Notes under the pieces: model-generated
The model's database searches: none
The model's input: only the letters and a program-made list of their open reading frames with translations
What the model was told of the DNA's origin: nothing
Program-made: the position numbers and the translations under genes
Source of the DNA: an uncultured Oscillospiraceae bacterium
GTDB lineage: Bacteria > Bacillota > Clostridia > Oscillospirales > Ruminococcaceae
Assembly (NCBI GenBank): GCA_934466455.1
Contig: CAKSLF010000001.1
Coordinates: 62,001-126,000, forward strand
DNA: 64,000 nt
Reading direction: 5' to 3'
In this document: one piece after another, positions 1 to 8,805 of the stretch
How the letters are laid out: each line of letters opens with the position of its first letter
Position numbering within the stretch: position 1 is the stretch's first letter

Positions 1-330
1 TTGGGATATGCGAAAAGCATTTTGGCAACATGGTAAAAAACCTCTAATTTCGACGGAATTATAGCACTGTTCGACAAAAGGTTCAAGACATTGCGAGCAA
101 AATATGCGAAAAAGACAAAATTTTTGTGCAAATATAAGAAAATCATAGTTTACGGTTTCTAAATAAAGAAATCAGTTTACAAGGTGGTTAATTATTACAC
201 AAGAAATGCTATTTATTACAACCATGGGGTAAGCGGATTGAATTTTTACTAAACTATTAATAATATTAAATTATTATTAAATATCAGCCGAATAAAATCT
301 TTTTTTAGCGTAAAAAGGAGGAACCTTGTA
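1..330. other. Gene-free leader region upstream of the phosphosignalling island
   Basis: An AT-rich 330-base stretch at the window edge. I see no ORF, tRNA or recognisable riboswitch. The only usable signals are a weak promoter candidate at 238-266 and the ribosome binding site AAGGAGGAA just before the first gene. What lies to the left of base 1 is unknown, so the island could begin further upstream. Confidence 0.5.
238..266 (+). promoter_or_regulatory. Candidate promoter of the phosphosignalling island
   Basis: TTGAAT at 238-243 and TAATAT at 261-266 are separated by 17 bases, a sigma-A-type arrangement about 65 bases before the first start codon. The surroundings are very AT-rich, so a chance match is possible. 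Confidence 0.35.
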
Positions 331-2226
331 ATGAAAATCAATAAAAAACTCGCTGCGGTTTTAGCCGTAATTTTGTGCCTTTTTCTTCTAATGGTATGCA
401 CCGCCTGCCAAAAGGACGAAAAAACTCTTATTGATTTGGGCGAAAAATACTTGGAAGAGCTTGATTATGACAAAGCTATTTTGACCTTTGAACAGGCTAT
501 CGAAACGGAGCCGAGAAACGAACAGGGATATATCGGCTTGTATAATGCCTATATTGCAAAGGGAGAAGACGCCCTTGCAAAAGAGGCTTTGGAAACCGGC
601 TATGATAATACCGGAAGCGAGGTAATAAAAGCCTTGCTTGACGAAATCAAAGAGAAAGAAGAGCGTGCAAAAGCACTTGCGGCAAACAAGGCGAACAGCC
701 CCTCCGAAAATGAGCAGGAGCAGCCCGAAGAAGTCGAGCCGGAGCCCGAGGAAACAAATGAGGGAAAAAAGATATACAAAATTTCTCTTAAAAGCTCAAA
801 TGATAATTACGGAGAGGTTAAGGGCGGCGGCTCTTATCCCGACGGAGATAAAATAATCATAAAAGCAACCCCAAAGGAAGGCTATCAGTTCGTAAAATGG
901 AGCGACGAAAACGAAACCGCCGAAAGACAGATAGTCGTAAAAAGCGACAAGCTTTATATCGCATATTTTGAGGAGATACCCGTAAATACATATTACATTT
1001 CCGTATCAAGCTCCGACCCGGTTATGGGAAGCGTAAGCGGTTCCGGCTCCTACCATGACGGCGAAAAGGTGAAAATATCCGCTAAAGCAAACGACGGCTA
1101 TAAGTTTGTAAAATGGAGCGACGGAAGTACCTCCGCAACAAAGAATATTACCGTTACAAAAAGCGAAGATTATATTGCCTATTTTGAAAACAAAGAACCC
1201 GATAAATATACAATTACCGTGACAAGCGCAAATGCAAACGCAGGCTATGTCAGCGGAAGCGGAAGCTATGCAAGCGGAAGCACCGTAACAATCTCCGCAA
1301 GTGCATACAACGGCTATAAGTTTACAAAATGGAGCGACGGAAACACCTCCGCCTCAAGAAGCATAACCGTTACCGGCAACGCAAGCTATACGGCTGTGTT
1401 TGAACGGTGGGTCGCCGTAACAAACTGCGTCGGCTCAAATTATTCAAGCGCAGTGGCAACCCTTGAAGCAAGCGGACTTTCCGTAAGCATAAGCTGGAGC
1501 CACAGCGAAAGCACAGGCTGGGGAAAAGTAATGTCCCAATCTCCGTCAAGCGGCTATCTTGGCGATAACGGAAGCGTTTCTCTTACCGTAAGCTGCGGAA
1601 CAAGCGGAAAAACCGTAAGCAGCAGCGAGATAGGGAGCTATCCCTCCTCCCAGTATGACATAACCGAATATACCCAGTATTCGTACAGAACAAAATCAAA
1701 GGAATATAAGCAAAGCGCATATTCAAGCCTAAGCGGCTGGACCCGGTATGACAGCTCAAGCAGCACCTCAACAGGCGATTGGCAGACAAACAACCCCGGC
1801 TCCGGTACATCATACAGCGGGGTATACGAGATTGTAACAAGCGTTAAAAAAGGCTATCACTACTATGCCTATGCGGCGTCATATAAAGGCGACAGCCGCT
1901 ATTACCTCGACAGAAGCGAAGCCGAGGTTAGAAGCTATATGGACGCAAGATTCAGTAATTGGGGCGGAGTTGTAAACTATTATGACGATATATCCGAAAC
2001 GGACAGAGGAGGCTACTGGAGCGGATATTGGGGAGATTCTCAGTTCCTTTATTATGATTCCCCAAGATATAAAGTGACCACAACAAAAACTACCTATTAC
2101 TATTACAGAATCAGCGATTGGAGCAGCTGGAGCAGCTGGAGCAATACCGATAATACCCCAAGCGGATATTACGATACGGAAACCAGAACGCAGAAAATTT
2201 ATTATGTCGTCGGAAGAGCGGGCTGA
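331..2226 (+). CDS. TPR lipoprotein with three InlB-type B-repeats and a PASTA-like segment
   Basis: A 631-residue exported protein. Residues 1-26 form a signal peptide ending in a weak lipobox (CTAC, Cys26). Residues about 33-105 are a TPR-like helical region and 105-145 a charged linker. Three divergent InlB B-repeats follow at about 150-215, 219-287 and 291-360; each ends in the typical FxxWSDG...YxAxFE pattern. A PASTA-like segment lies at about 361-425, and the remainder to 631 is rich in Tyr, Ser and Trp (WSSWSSWS near the end). B-repeats are usually extracellular adhesion or spacer modules and PASTA domains can bind cell wall, so an envelope sensor or anchor role is inferred. The start has a good RBS (AAGGAGGAA). 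The next gene is a paralogue of its N-terminal part, 27 bases downstream. Confidence 0.8.
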   Translation: MKINKKLAAVLAVILCLFLLMVCTACQKDEKTLIDLGEKYLEELDYDKAILTFEQAIETEPRNEQGYIGLYNAYIAKGEDALAKEALETGYDNTGSEVIKALLDEIKEKEERAKALAANKANSPSENEQEQPEEVEPEPEETNEGKKIYKISLKSSNDNYGEVKGGGSYPDGDKIIIKATPKEGYQFVKWSDENETAERQIVVKSDKLYIAYFEEIPVNTYYISVSSSDPVMGSVSGSGSYHDGEKVKISAKANDGYKFVKWSDGSTSATKNITVTKSEDYIAYFENKEPDKYTITVTSANANAGYVSGSGSYASGSTVTISASAYNGYKFTKWSDGNTSASRSITVTGNASYTAVFERWVAVTNCVGSNYSSAVATLEASGLSVSISWSHSESTGWGKVMSQSPSSGYLGDNGSVSLTVSCGTSGKTVSSSEIGSYPSSQYDITEYTQYSYRTKSKEYKQSAYSSLSGWTRYDSSSSTSTGDWQTNNPGSGTSYSGVYEIVTSVKKGYHYYAYAASYKGDSRYYLDRSEAEVRSYMDARFSNWGGVVNYYDDISETDRGGYWSGYWGDSQFLYYDSPRYKVTTTKTTYYYYRISDWSSWSSWSNTDNTPSGYYDTETRTQKIYYVVGRAG

Positions 2227-2253
2227 TAAAAAAGCATATGGGGGAAAAGAAAG

Positions 2254-3324
2254 ATGAATAAACGCAGAATAATAAAAACAATTTTTGCGGTAATTCTGTG
2301 CCTTGCGGCGGCAACGGTATTTGCCTCGTGCCAAAGTAACAAAGAAACCCTTTTGGAAATGGGTCAAAGATACCTTGACGAACTGGATTATGAAAAAGCG
2401 GTGATTGCCTTTGAGCAGGTGATAGAAACGGAGCCGATGAACGAACAGGCATATCTCGGTCTTTATAACGCATACTGTTCAGCCGAAGAATACGAAAAAG
2501 CCGGGGAAGCTCTTTACCGCGGATACAAGGAAACAACAAGCAAGGATTTTTGGAACCTGCTTAAAGAATTTGAAAACGCCGATATAACCGTTTCGCATAA
2601 AAGCGGTTATTATGAGGACGGAATCGACCTTACCTTTACCGCCGGGAAGGGTGCCGAAATCTATTATAATATCGGCGTCGGCAGCAAGCCGCAAAAAAAG
2701 TATACGGCTCCGCTGAAGCTTGATGACGGGCTTTATCATGTGGTTGTGCAGGCAAAGGGCAGATACACCGGCTCGGAAAGCGAAATATACGAGTACGAAT
2801 ATATCGCCGGTCCCGTTCCTACGAAGATGGAAGTTACAAAAGAATTTGGCGTACAATATGAATACTCATGGATAGCAGGTATGCTTGACGGCATTATTTC
2901 CGTAAGATCGAGAAAGAATGATCTTTGGGGAACAACGGATATAGATTTTAATGAAATTGCCCCGTTTGAAAGCGAAACCTTGGACTATATGGAAAGAAGA
3001 TTTAACAAAGAAAAATACGAAAAAGCGATAAAAATGTACTGCAAAGAGAATGATGACGGAACGGCATATGTATATTGGCTCGGAGAGCCGATATGCGACC
3101 GAAAAATCGATTATGAGGAAACACTTAGAAGAGTACCCGATTTCAGTGTGTACTGGGAAAAGATAATTCCTTTTACCGATGAAAGCGGAAAATTCGGAGT
3201 AATGAACATCCTTGGGGAAGTGATACTCGAACCATGCTACACGGGAATGACAAATGCGGATAACGGAATGATAATCGCAACGGGAAAAGAGGGCACGGTT
3301 CGGCTCGAAGCGGTATACGAATAA
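2254..3324 (+). CDS. TPR lipoprotein, paralogue of the upstream gene
   Basis: A 356-residue exported protein. The signal peptide ends at the lipobox-like FASC. The TPR-like region at about 28-100 is clearly paralogous to the preceding gene: both share YL-ELDY-KA followed by FEQ-IETEP-NEQ. Residues about 105-160 resemble the chitobiase C-terminal type beta-sandwich (DGIDLTFTAGKGAEIYYNI pattern). The C-terminus (SGKFGVMN then EPCYTGM) looks like a single WG-type repeat. The RBS before ATG 2254 is GGGGGAAAAG. It is likely a cell-surface partner of the kinases that follow. No enzymatic motif is visible, so the exact role is unknown. Confidence 0.75.
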   Translation: MNKRRIIKTIFAVILCLAAATVFASCQSNKETLLEMGQRYLDELDYEKAVIAFEQVIETEPMNEQAYLGLYNAYCSAEEYEKAGEALYRGYKETTSKDFWNLLKEFENADITVSHKSGYYEDGIDLTFTAGKGAEIYYNIGVGSKPQKKYTAPLKLDDGLYHVVVQAKGRYTGSESEIYEYEYIAGPVPTKMEVTKEFGVQYEYSWIAGMLDGIISVRSRKNDLWGTTDIDFNEIAPFESETLDYMERRFNKEKYEKAIKMYCKENDDGTAYVYWLGEPICDRKIDYEETLRRVPDFSVYWEKIIPFTDESGKFGVMNILGEVILEPCYTGMTNADNGMIIATGKEGTVRLEAVYE

Positions 3325-3374
3325 TCTGTGCCTTTATGTATATAAACATATAAAACTTTTGGGGAGTGCAAAAG

Positions 3375-5744
3375 ATGTTTGATCCGAACAGGATTTGTCT
3401 TGGCTGTATGGAGGAGCTTAAAAACGGTGATGCCGTTTGTCCGAAATGCGGTTGGAACAATGCGGTAAACAATAATGTTTCTCATCAGCTTCTTGCGGGA
3501 AGCGTTCTTATGGGAAAATACCTTGTCGGAAGAGTGCTTGGCGAGGGCGGCTTTGGAATTACATATATAGGTTGGGATTTGATTCTTGACAGAAAGGTTG
3601 CAATAAAGGAATTTTATCCCCAGGGAATTGTAAACAGAGAGCTTACCCACCACAGCACGGTTGTTTCCTGCATAGGTAAGGAAGAATTTATCGAAAAAGA
3701 AAAAGAGGGCTTTATTAAGGAAGCAAAAACTATGGCAAAGCTCGGTAATATACCGGGAATAGTCACTATGCACGATGTTTTTGCGCAAAACGGAACGGTC
3801 TATATCGTTATGGACTATGTTGAGGGAAAAACCCTTAAGGCATATGTAAAAGAAAACGGAAACCGTCTTTCCGCAAAAACGGCGATAAGCCTTCTTGAAC
3901 CGATATTCGGGGCTCTTCAGAAAATCCACGAAAAAGGGCTTATCCATAGGGATATAAGCCCGGATAACATTATGCTGCGCCCGGACGGAACGGCGGTTTT
4001 GCTTGATTTCGGTGCGGCAAGGCAAATGTCCGTTGCGGGAGAAAGAAGCCTTACCGTAAACCTAAAGCATGGCTACGCCCCGATGGAGCAATACCAGACA
4101 AGGGGCGTTCAGGGACCATGGACGGATGTATATGCCCTTTCCGCAACCATATACAGGCTGATTACCGGAAGAGTGCCGCCCTCCGCCGCAGACAGGATAA
4201 TAGAGGACGACCTTCCGCTTCCAAGCACTCTGGGTTCGGATATTCTTCCCCGGCAGGAAGAAGCATTGATGAAGGGGCTTGCAATACGAACGGCGGACAG
4301 AACGCTGAATATTTCCGAGCTTTGGGAGGGACTTTCCCAAGCCCCGGCGGAAAAAACACCCCAAAAGCAGCCGCAGGAAGAGCCGGCAGAAGAAAACAAA
4401 ACCGGCGAGCCGCAGCATATTCCGGCGCAGCAGCAAACGGAGGAAAGCCATACCGGCGAAGAACTCCCCATTGAGCACAGGACGGAGCAAACGGAACCCC
4501 CGAAAAAGCCAAGCGCAGAGGAACGGCAGGAACCCAAGGAAAAAGAACAGCCCAAAAAGGAAAAATCAGAAGGTATAAAGTTCCTTGCGGCGGTTTTGGC
4601 TTTACTTTTGCTTTGCGTACTCATTTTTGAACCAAGCATTGATATTTTAGATATAAGAAAAGAAATCAACTACAAAAAAGGCGTAAGTTCCTTTGAAAAC
4701 AAAGAGTATGACAAAGCTTATGAACAACTTTCTGCCGTAAAAGGATATAAAGACGCAGAGGGTTATATCAATAATATTGGTAAGCAAAAGCAATATGATA
4801 AGGCTTTGTATTTCTATGAAAAGCAGGATTTTGAAGCAGCACTCGTAATATTTGATGACATTGGAAACTATAGAGATACAAACGATTATATTTCACTCTG
4901 TCATAAAGAACTGGCTTATAGGTACCTTGAAGGGTCAGAAGGCAATGCGATAAAAGAACTTGAAAAACTTGAGGATTTTGATTTGGCGATTACCTTTCTC
5001 CAAAATATGCACCCTTTTTACTCTCTCTCAACTCCATGGATTTGGTATGAGAAGTATCTTGCAGCGGAGGAATCTTATAAAGATGTATTGACGGACTGTT
5101 GTAATAATGACAACTTTAATTTGGATAAGGTACACAACCTTAAAGAAACGGTATATCACATCGCCATAGGAGCAATGTCAAGGAAAGAATACGAGTTTTC
5201 AAGATGCTTGTTTGTTATGCTTGAAAATTATTCCGACAGTGAAGAAATGATTAAAAATATTGACGATGTTATTATCACTTATATAAAAGGGCATAGAGCT
5301 GATGATGACTATTTTACATTTAGGTATTTGAAGCTGCTTTGTTATAGCGGCTCCGAATGGGCAAATGAGGAATGGGATTATCTATACGGAAAATTCGTGT
5401 GTGTAGATGGCAGAGAGGACATGACTATGTGGACACTCTCCGAGGACGGAACTCTTACCGTAAGTGGAGAGGGGTACGCAGATTATGTATCGGTTCCTCA
5501 GGAAGAGGAAGCTATGGTGAAAAATCTGGTGATAAACGAAGGAATAACCGGAATAGGAGGAACGGGCATATATTGCATTTATTCCCGCAAAAACATAGAG
5601 AGCATAGAGATTCCTTCCACATTGGAGTATTTTAATATTTTAGGATTTGATGAGGATACGACATCAAAAGTCACAATAAATATAGATAAAAACAACAAAT
5701 ACTATACAGTTGAAAACGGAAAGCTCGTTAGGATAAACGACTGA
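3375..5744 (+). CDS. Zinc-ribbon membrane Ser/Thr protein kinase
   Basis: Hanks-type kinase of about 789 residues. An N-terminal zinc ribbon has CLGC and CPKC at residues 8-26. The kinase domain runs about 50-318 with glycine loop GEGGFG, VAIK lysine, HRD at 191-193 (HRDISPDN) and DFG at 211-213, so all catalytic residues are present. A Gln/Glu/Pro-rich linker is followed by one membrane helix at about 403-423, then degenerate TPR-like helices (about 433-600) and a short beta-rich tail resembling BspA-type leucine-rich repeats (EGITGIGG, IESIEIPSTL). The tail is predicted outside the cell, making this a receptor-like kinase. I chose ATG 3375 because GGGGAG lies 8 bases upstream; an in-frame GTG at 3366 overlaps that RBS. 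Confidence 0.88.
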   Translation: MFDPNRICLGCMEELKNGDAVCPKCGWNNAVNNNVSHQLLAGSVLMGKYLVGRVLGEGGFGITYIGWDLILDRKVAIKEFYPQGIVNRELTHHSTVVSCIGKEEFIEKEKEGFIKEAKTMAKLGNIPGIVTMHDVFAQNGTVYIVMDYVEGKTLKAYVKENGNRLSAKTAISLLEPIFGALQKIHEKGLIHRDISPDNIMLRPDGTAVLLDFGAARQMSVAGERSLTVNLKHGYAPMEQYQTRGVQGPWTDVYALSATIYRLITGRVPPSAADRIIEDDLPLPSTLGSDILPRQEEALMKGLAIRTADRTLNISELWEGLSQAPAEKTPQKQPQEEPAEENKTGEPQHIPAQQQTEESHTGEELPIEHRTEQTEPPKKPSAEERQEPKEKEQPKKEKSEGIKFLAAVLALLLLCVLIFEPSIDILDIRKEINYKKGVSSFENKEYDKAYEQLSAVKGYKDAEGYINNIGKQKQYDKALYFYEKQDFEAALVIFDDIGNYRDTNDYISLCHKELAYRYLEGSEGNAIKELEKLEDFDLAITFLQNMHPFYSLSTPWIWYEKYLAAEESYKDVLTDCCNNDNFNLDKVHNLKETVYHIAIGAMSRKEYEFSRCLFVMLENYSDSEEMIKNIDDVIITYIKGHRADDDYFTFRYLKLLCYSGSEWANEEWDYLYGKFVCVDGREDMTMWTLSEDGTLTVSGEGYADYVSVPQEEEAMVKNLVINEGITGIGGTGIYCIYSRKNIESIEIPSTLEYFNILGFDEDTTSKVTINIDKNNKYYTVENGKLVRIND

Positions 5745-5785
5745 TTGCAGAAAAAGATTTAAGAACGGAAAAACGGTGAAAAATT

Positions 5786-6559
5786 GTGGTAAATATAGCT
5801 GTTTGCGATACAAACAAAGCTCATCTTGAGTACATAATGAATTTGGTGGGAAAATATTGCGGGGAAAAAGCCGCAAATATCTGCGGCTTTGCCGAGCCTA
5901 TTGATTTTATGGAGTATCTCCAGTTCAAAGGCGACAAGGTGGATATTGTAATATGCGACATAAAGCTGAAGGAATACGACGGAATAAAAATAGTATACAA
6001 GGCACAGGAGCTTTTGCCGGATCTTGTTGTAATTTTTGTTTCGGCAAGGACAACCTCCGTCTTTGACGCATATCATGTCCGCCACCGCTATTTTGTCCCA
6101 AAGCCGATAGAACTAAGGCGGTTTAAGGAAGCAATGGAATATGCGCTTGCCGATGTGGTGAATAATGACGCAAGGTATCTTGTGTTTTCATCAAAAGGAG
6201 TTGTTTCAAAGCTTAATATCAAAAGTATTTATTACATAGAAAGCGACCTTAGAAAAATAATCGTCCATACGGCGAACACCTCGGTAGAATCCTACGGAAA
6301 GCTTGACCTTTTGCTTCCTATGTTGGATAGAAGCTTTTTGCATTGCCATAAAAGCTATATCGTAAATATGGACTATGTGGAAAAGCTTGATGATAAGGAA
6401 TTTTTGCTTTCTAACGGAATAGCGGTAAAGATAAGCCCAAAGCGGTATAAGGAATCAAAAGAGGGCTTTATTCGCTATATTACAAACAGCTTTGATGACA
6501 GCCTGTATACGGATATTACCTCCGTTGAGGATATAATCAAGCGCAAGGTAAACGACTGA
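5786..6559 (+). CDS. LytTR-family response regulator, orphan in a kinase operon
   Basis: A 257-residue regulator with a receiver domain at 1-120 (phospho-acceptor Asp58 in ICDIKLKEYDG, conserved Ser in FVSAR, Lys in FVPKP) and a LytTR DNA-binding domain at about 135-235 (LDRSFLHCHKSYIVN). Only one Asp of the usual N-terminal acidic pair is present (CDTN instead of CDDE), so Mg binding may be altered. No histidine kinase is adjacent. It starts at GTG 5786, 41 bases after the first kinase, and seems to be the only DNA-binding protein of the island. It is thus the best candidate for transcriptional output or feedback. A 17-base hairpin sequence lies inside it and again just after it. Confidence 0.85.
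   Translation: MVNIAVCDTNKAHLEYIMNLVGKYCGEKAANICGFAEPIDFMEYLQFKGDKVDIVICDIKLKEYDGIKIVYKAQELLPDLVVIFVSARTTSVFDAYHVRHRYFVPKPIELRRFKEAMEYALADVVNNDARYLVFSSKGVVSKLNIKSIYYIESDLRKIIVHTANTSVESYGKLDLLLPMLDRSFLHCHKSYIVNMDYVEKLDDKEFLLSNGIAVKISPKRYKESKEGFIRYITNSFDDSLYTDITSVEDIIKRKVND
5870..5886. repeat. 17-base hairpin repeat, copy 1 (inside the LytTR gene)
   Basis: GCCGCAAATATCTGCGG, with flanking bases extending the stem to AAAGCCGCA/TGCGGCTTT. It lies in the first tenth of the response-regulator coding sequence. An identical 17-mer occurs at 6565-6581, just past the gene's stop codon. Confidence 0.7.
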
Positions 6560-6564
6560 TCTTT

Positions 6565-6581
6565 GCCGCAAATATCTGCGG
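6565..6581. repeat. 17-base hairpin repeat, copy 2 (after the LytTR gene)
   Basis: Exact second copy of GCCGCAAATATCTGCGG, in the 75-base gap before the second kinase gene. The stem is CCGCA/TGCGG with an AATATC loop. There is no T-run after it, so it is not a classical terminator. Confidence 0.7.
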
Positions 6582-6634
6582 TTGGAAAAAATGCTTTCGG
6601 CATATCATAATTTTTGCATTGAGGTGATTAAAAG

Positions 6635-8791
6635 TTGTTCAAAAAAGGACAGGTATTGAACGGAACTTATCAGGTGATTGAGCAAATAGGAAGCGGCGGC
6701 GGCGGAATTGTATATAAGGCGTTTCATCTTCACCTTAATCAGCTTGTTGCAATAAAGCTTATAAAAAGCGGCGCACTCGGAGATATGGATCTTCGGGGAG
6801 AAACCGATATACTAAAGCAGCTTAAACACCCGTATCTGCCAAGGGTATTTGACTTTGTCGTTGACGGAGAAGATGTCTATACGGTAATGGATTATATTCC
6901 CGGAACGGATTTTCAGCGGCTGATAAAGGGAAAAGCGGAATTTGAGGAGCGGGATATTCTTAAATGGGCTGCGGAGCTTTGCGACGCTTTGCGCTATCTT
7001 CATACCCGCACGCCCTCAATACTCCATTGCGATATAAAGCCCGCAAATATAATTCTTATGCCAACCGGCGATATATGCCTTATAGACTTTAATATTTCCG
7101 TGCTTACGGACGGAGATGTAAAATTTGTCGGCTTCAGCAAAGGATACTTTGCGCCGGAGCTTTTTGCGGAAATTCCCGATGGACCGAAGGTCAAAGACGA
7201 AAAAGACGACGAAACATATATGCTTTCCGGCGAACAATGGGATGGAGGTTCCGATGAAGAGGAAGATGAAAGCGGCGGTCCAAAGGGCTGGAGCGATGTT
7301 TATCTTACAAAGGGAGCCGTTCCGAGCGTAAGGTCGGATATCTACGGATTGGGAGCGTCGCTTTACAGTATGGTCACCGGTAATGTTCCGGATTTCGGTA
7401 TGGACGATAAAAGCATTGACGCTGCCCTCGGAAATGTAAGCGAAGGTCTTAAATACATAATAAAAAAGGCAATGAAAGCCTCTCCGAATAAGAGATACCG
7501 CTCCGTTGAGGAGATGAGCTATGACATTGCCCACAAAAGCCAATTTGACGCAGAGGGAAAACGAAGAAAAACAAAAAAAGCAATGACGGCGGTCGCCATA
7601 GCGGGAATTTCTATGGCTGTAACGGTCGCTGCAATATTGGCAATTTTTATGGGGCGCACCGATAAAGAAAAACAATATAGCCTGTATATTCAAAACGCTA
7701 CCGATGCGGTTTATTCCGGGGACGAAGCGACAGCCGAAGAGGAGCTGCGGCGGGCAAGAGGTATTTATAAGGACAGAGCCGGTTCCTATTTTGTGGAAGC
7801 ACTTAAATATTACTGCGAAGGGGAAACGGAAGAATGCATTAAATATGTGGACAGAGTTATAGAGACCTACGGAAAATCCTTTGAAAAGCAGGATAAATCG
7901 GGGCTTTCGGATTTATGGACGCTTTCTGCGGAAGCGTCATTCGACAAAAAGGATTATAAAGGCGCAGCGGAAAGATTTTCTTCCGCTTTGAAATATTCCG
8001 ACGGAAACGCCGCACTTTACAGAGATTATGCAATAGCCCTCGTAAGAAACGGGGAAACAGACAAGGCAAAAGACATTATGGCAGAAGCGGAAGACCTTAT
8101 GACCGACGATTTCTCCGCAAAGCTTGTGGAAAGCGAAATCCTGCTGAAGTCCGGCGACTGCGTAAATGCGGAAAAGGCGTGTATTGCCGCAATAGACGGA
8201 ATAAACGACCCAATCGTTAAAGAAAGAGCCGTGCTTACCGCAGTAAAAATATACGGCGAGGGCAGCGAGCAGATAGAAAATGCCCACGAAAAAGCAACAG
8301 AGCTTCTTAAAAAAACGCTGGACAGCGACGAGCTTAAAAACAGCACCGCTCTTTCGGAAAAGCTTGCGGAAGAGTATATAGAGCTTGCCAGAAGCGGAAA
8401 CGGAAAAAACGAATATTACCAAAAAGCCGCAGATTGCTATGAAAAACTGATTATGCGGGGGGCTGCAAGCTTTTATATATGGAATAACCTTGCCGTTACC
8501 TATCAGGAAATGGATAACTTTGATAAGGCAAGCGAAGTTATAGGCAAAATGGAGATAAAATTCCCCGGGGATTACCGTGTGGCAATGGAAAAGGCGTTTT
8601 TGGAGGCAGATAAAAACTCCATGCTCGAAAATTCAAAAAGAAATTACGATGAATTTTTTGCTGCCTGCAAGGAAGCCGAAAAAGGCTATAAAGAAAGCTC
8701 CGCCGCAGAAGCGGGCGACAGCCGAATGAATATGCTTAATGAGCTTAAACAGGAGCTTATAAGCGGCGGCTGGGGCGGAATATCAAATTGA
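6635..8791 (+). CDS. Atypical membrane Ser/Thr protein kinase with C-terminal TPR region
   Basis: A 718-residue kinase. The glycine loop GSGGGG and VAIK Lys41 are normal, but the catalytic loop reads HCD (131-133, HCDIKPANI), making it a non-RD kinase, and the metal-binding motif is DFN (151-153) instead of DFG. The catalytic Asp, Asn and metal Asp are kept, so activity is possible. Between APE (173-175) and the SDIYGLG helix (from 234) there is an insertion of about 40 residues with a strongly acidic patch (SDEEEDES). A membrane helix lies at about 316-338 and TPR-like helices fill 340-700. The start is TTG 6635, chosen for the GAGGTG RBS 8 bases upstream. Its end abuts the PP2C gene, suggesting a kinase-phosphatase pair. 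Confidence 0.87.
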   Translation: MFKKGQVLNGTYQVIEQIGSGGGGIVYKAFHLHLNQLVAIKLIKSGALGDMDLRGETDILKQLKHPYLPRVFDFVVDGEDVYTVMDYIPGTDFQRLIKGKAEFEERDILKWAAELCDALRYLHTRTPSILHCDIKPANIILMPTGDICLIDFNISVLTDGDVKFVGFSKGYFAPELFAEIPDGPKVKDEKDDETYMLSGEQWDGGSDEEEDESGGPKGWSDVYLTKGAVPSVRSDIYGLGASLYSMVTGNVPDFGMDDKSIDAALGNVSEGLKYIIKKAMKASPNKRYRSVEEMSYDIAHKSQFDAEGKRRKTKKAMTAVAIAGISMAVTVAAILAIFMGRTDKEKQYSLYIQNATDAVYSGDEATAEEELRRARGIYKDRAGSYFVEALKYYCEGETEECIKYVDRVIETYGKSFEKQDKSGLSDLWTLSAEASFDKKDYKGAAERFSSALKYSDGNAALYRDYAIALVRNGETDKAKDIMAEAEDLMTDDFSAKLVESEILLKSGDCVNAEKACIAAIDGINDPIVKERAVLTAVKIYGEGSEQIENAHEKATELLKKTLDSDELKNSTALSEKLAEEYIELARSGNGKNEYYQKAADCYEKLIMRGAASFYIWNNLAVTYQEMDNFDKASEVIGKMEIKFPGDYRVAMEKAFLEADKNSMLENSKRNYDEFFAACKEAEKGYKESSAAEAGDSRMNMLNELKQELISGGWGGISN

Positions 8792-8805
8792 ACGGAGAGC
8801 GGCAA

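Noticed and set aside
1..330. Riboswitch or structured leader upstream of the first gene
   Set aside because: No conserved aptamer pattern or terminator-antiterminator pair can be drawn from this AT-rich stretch.
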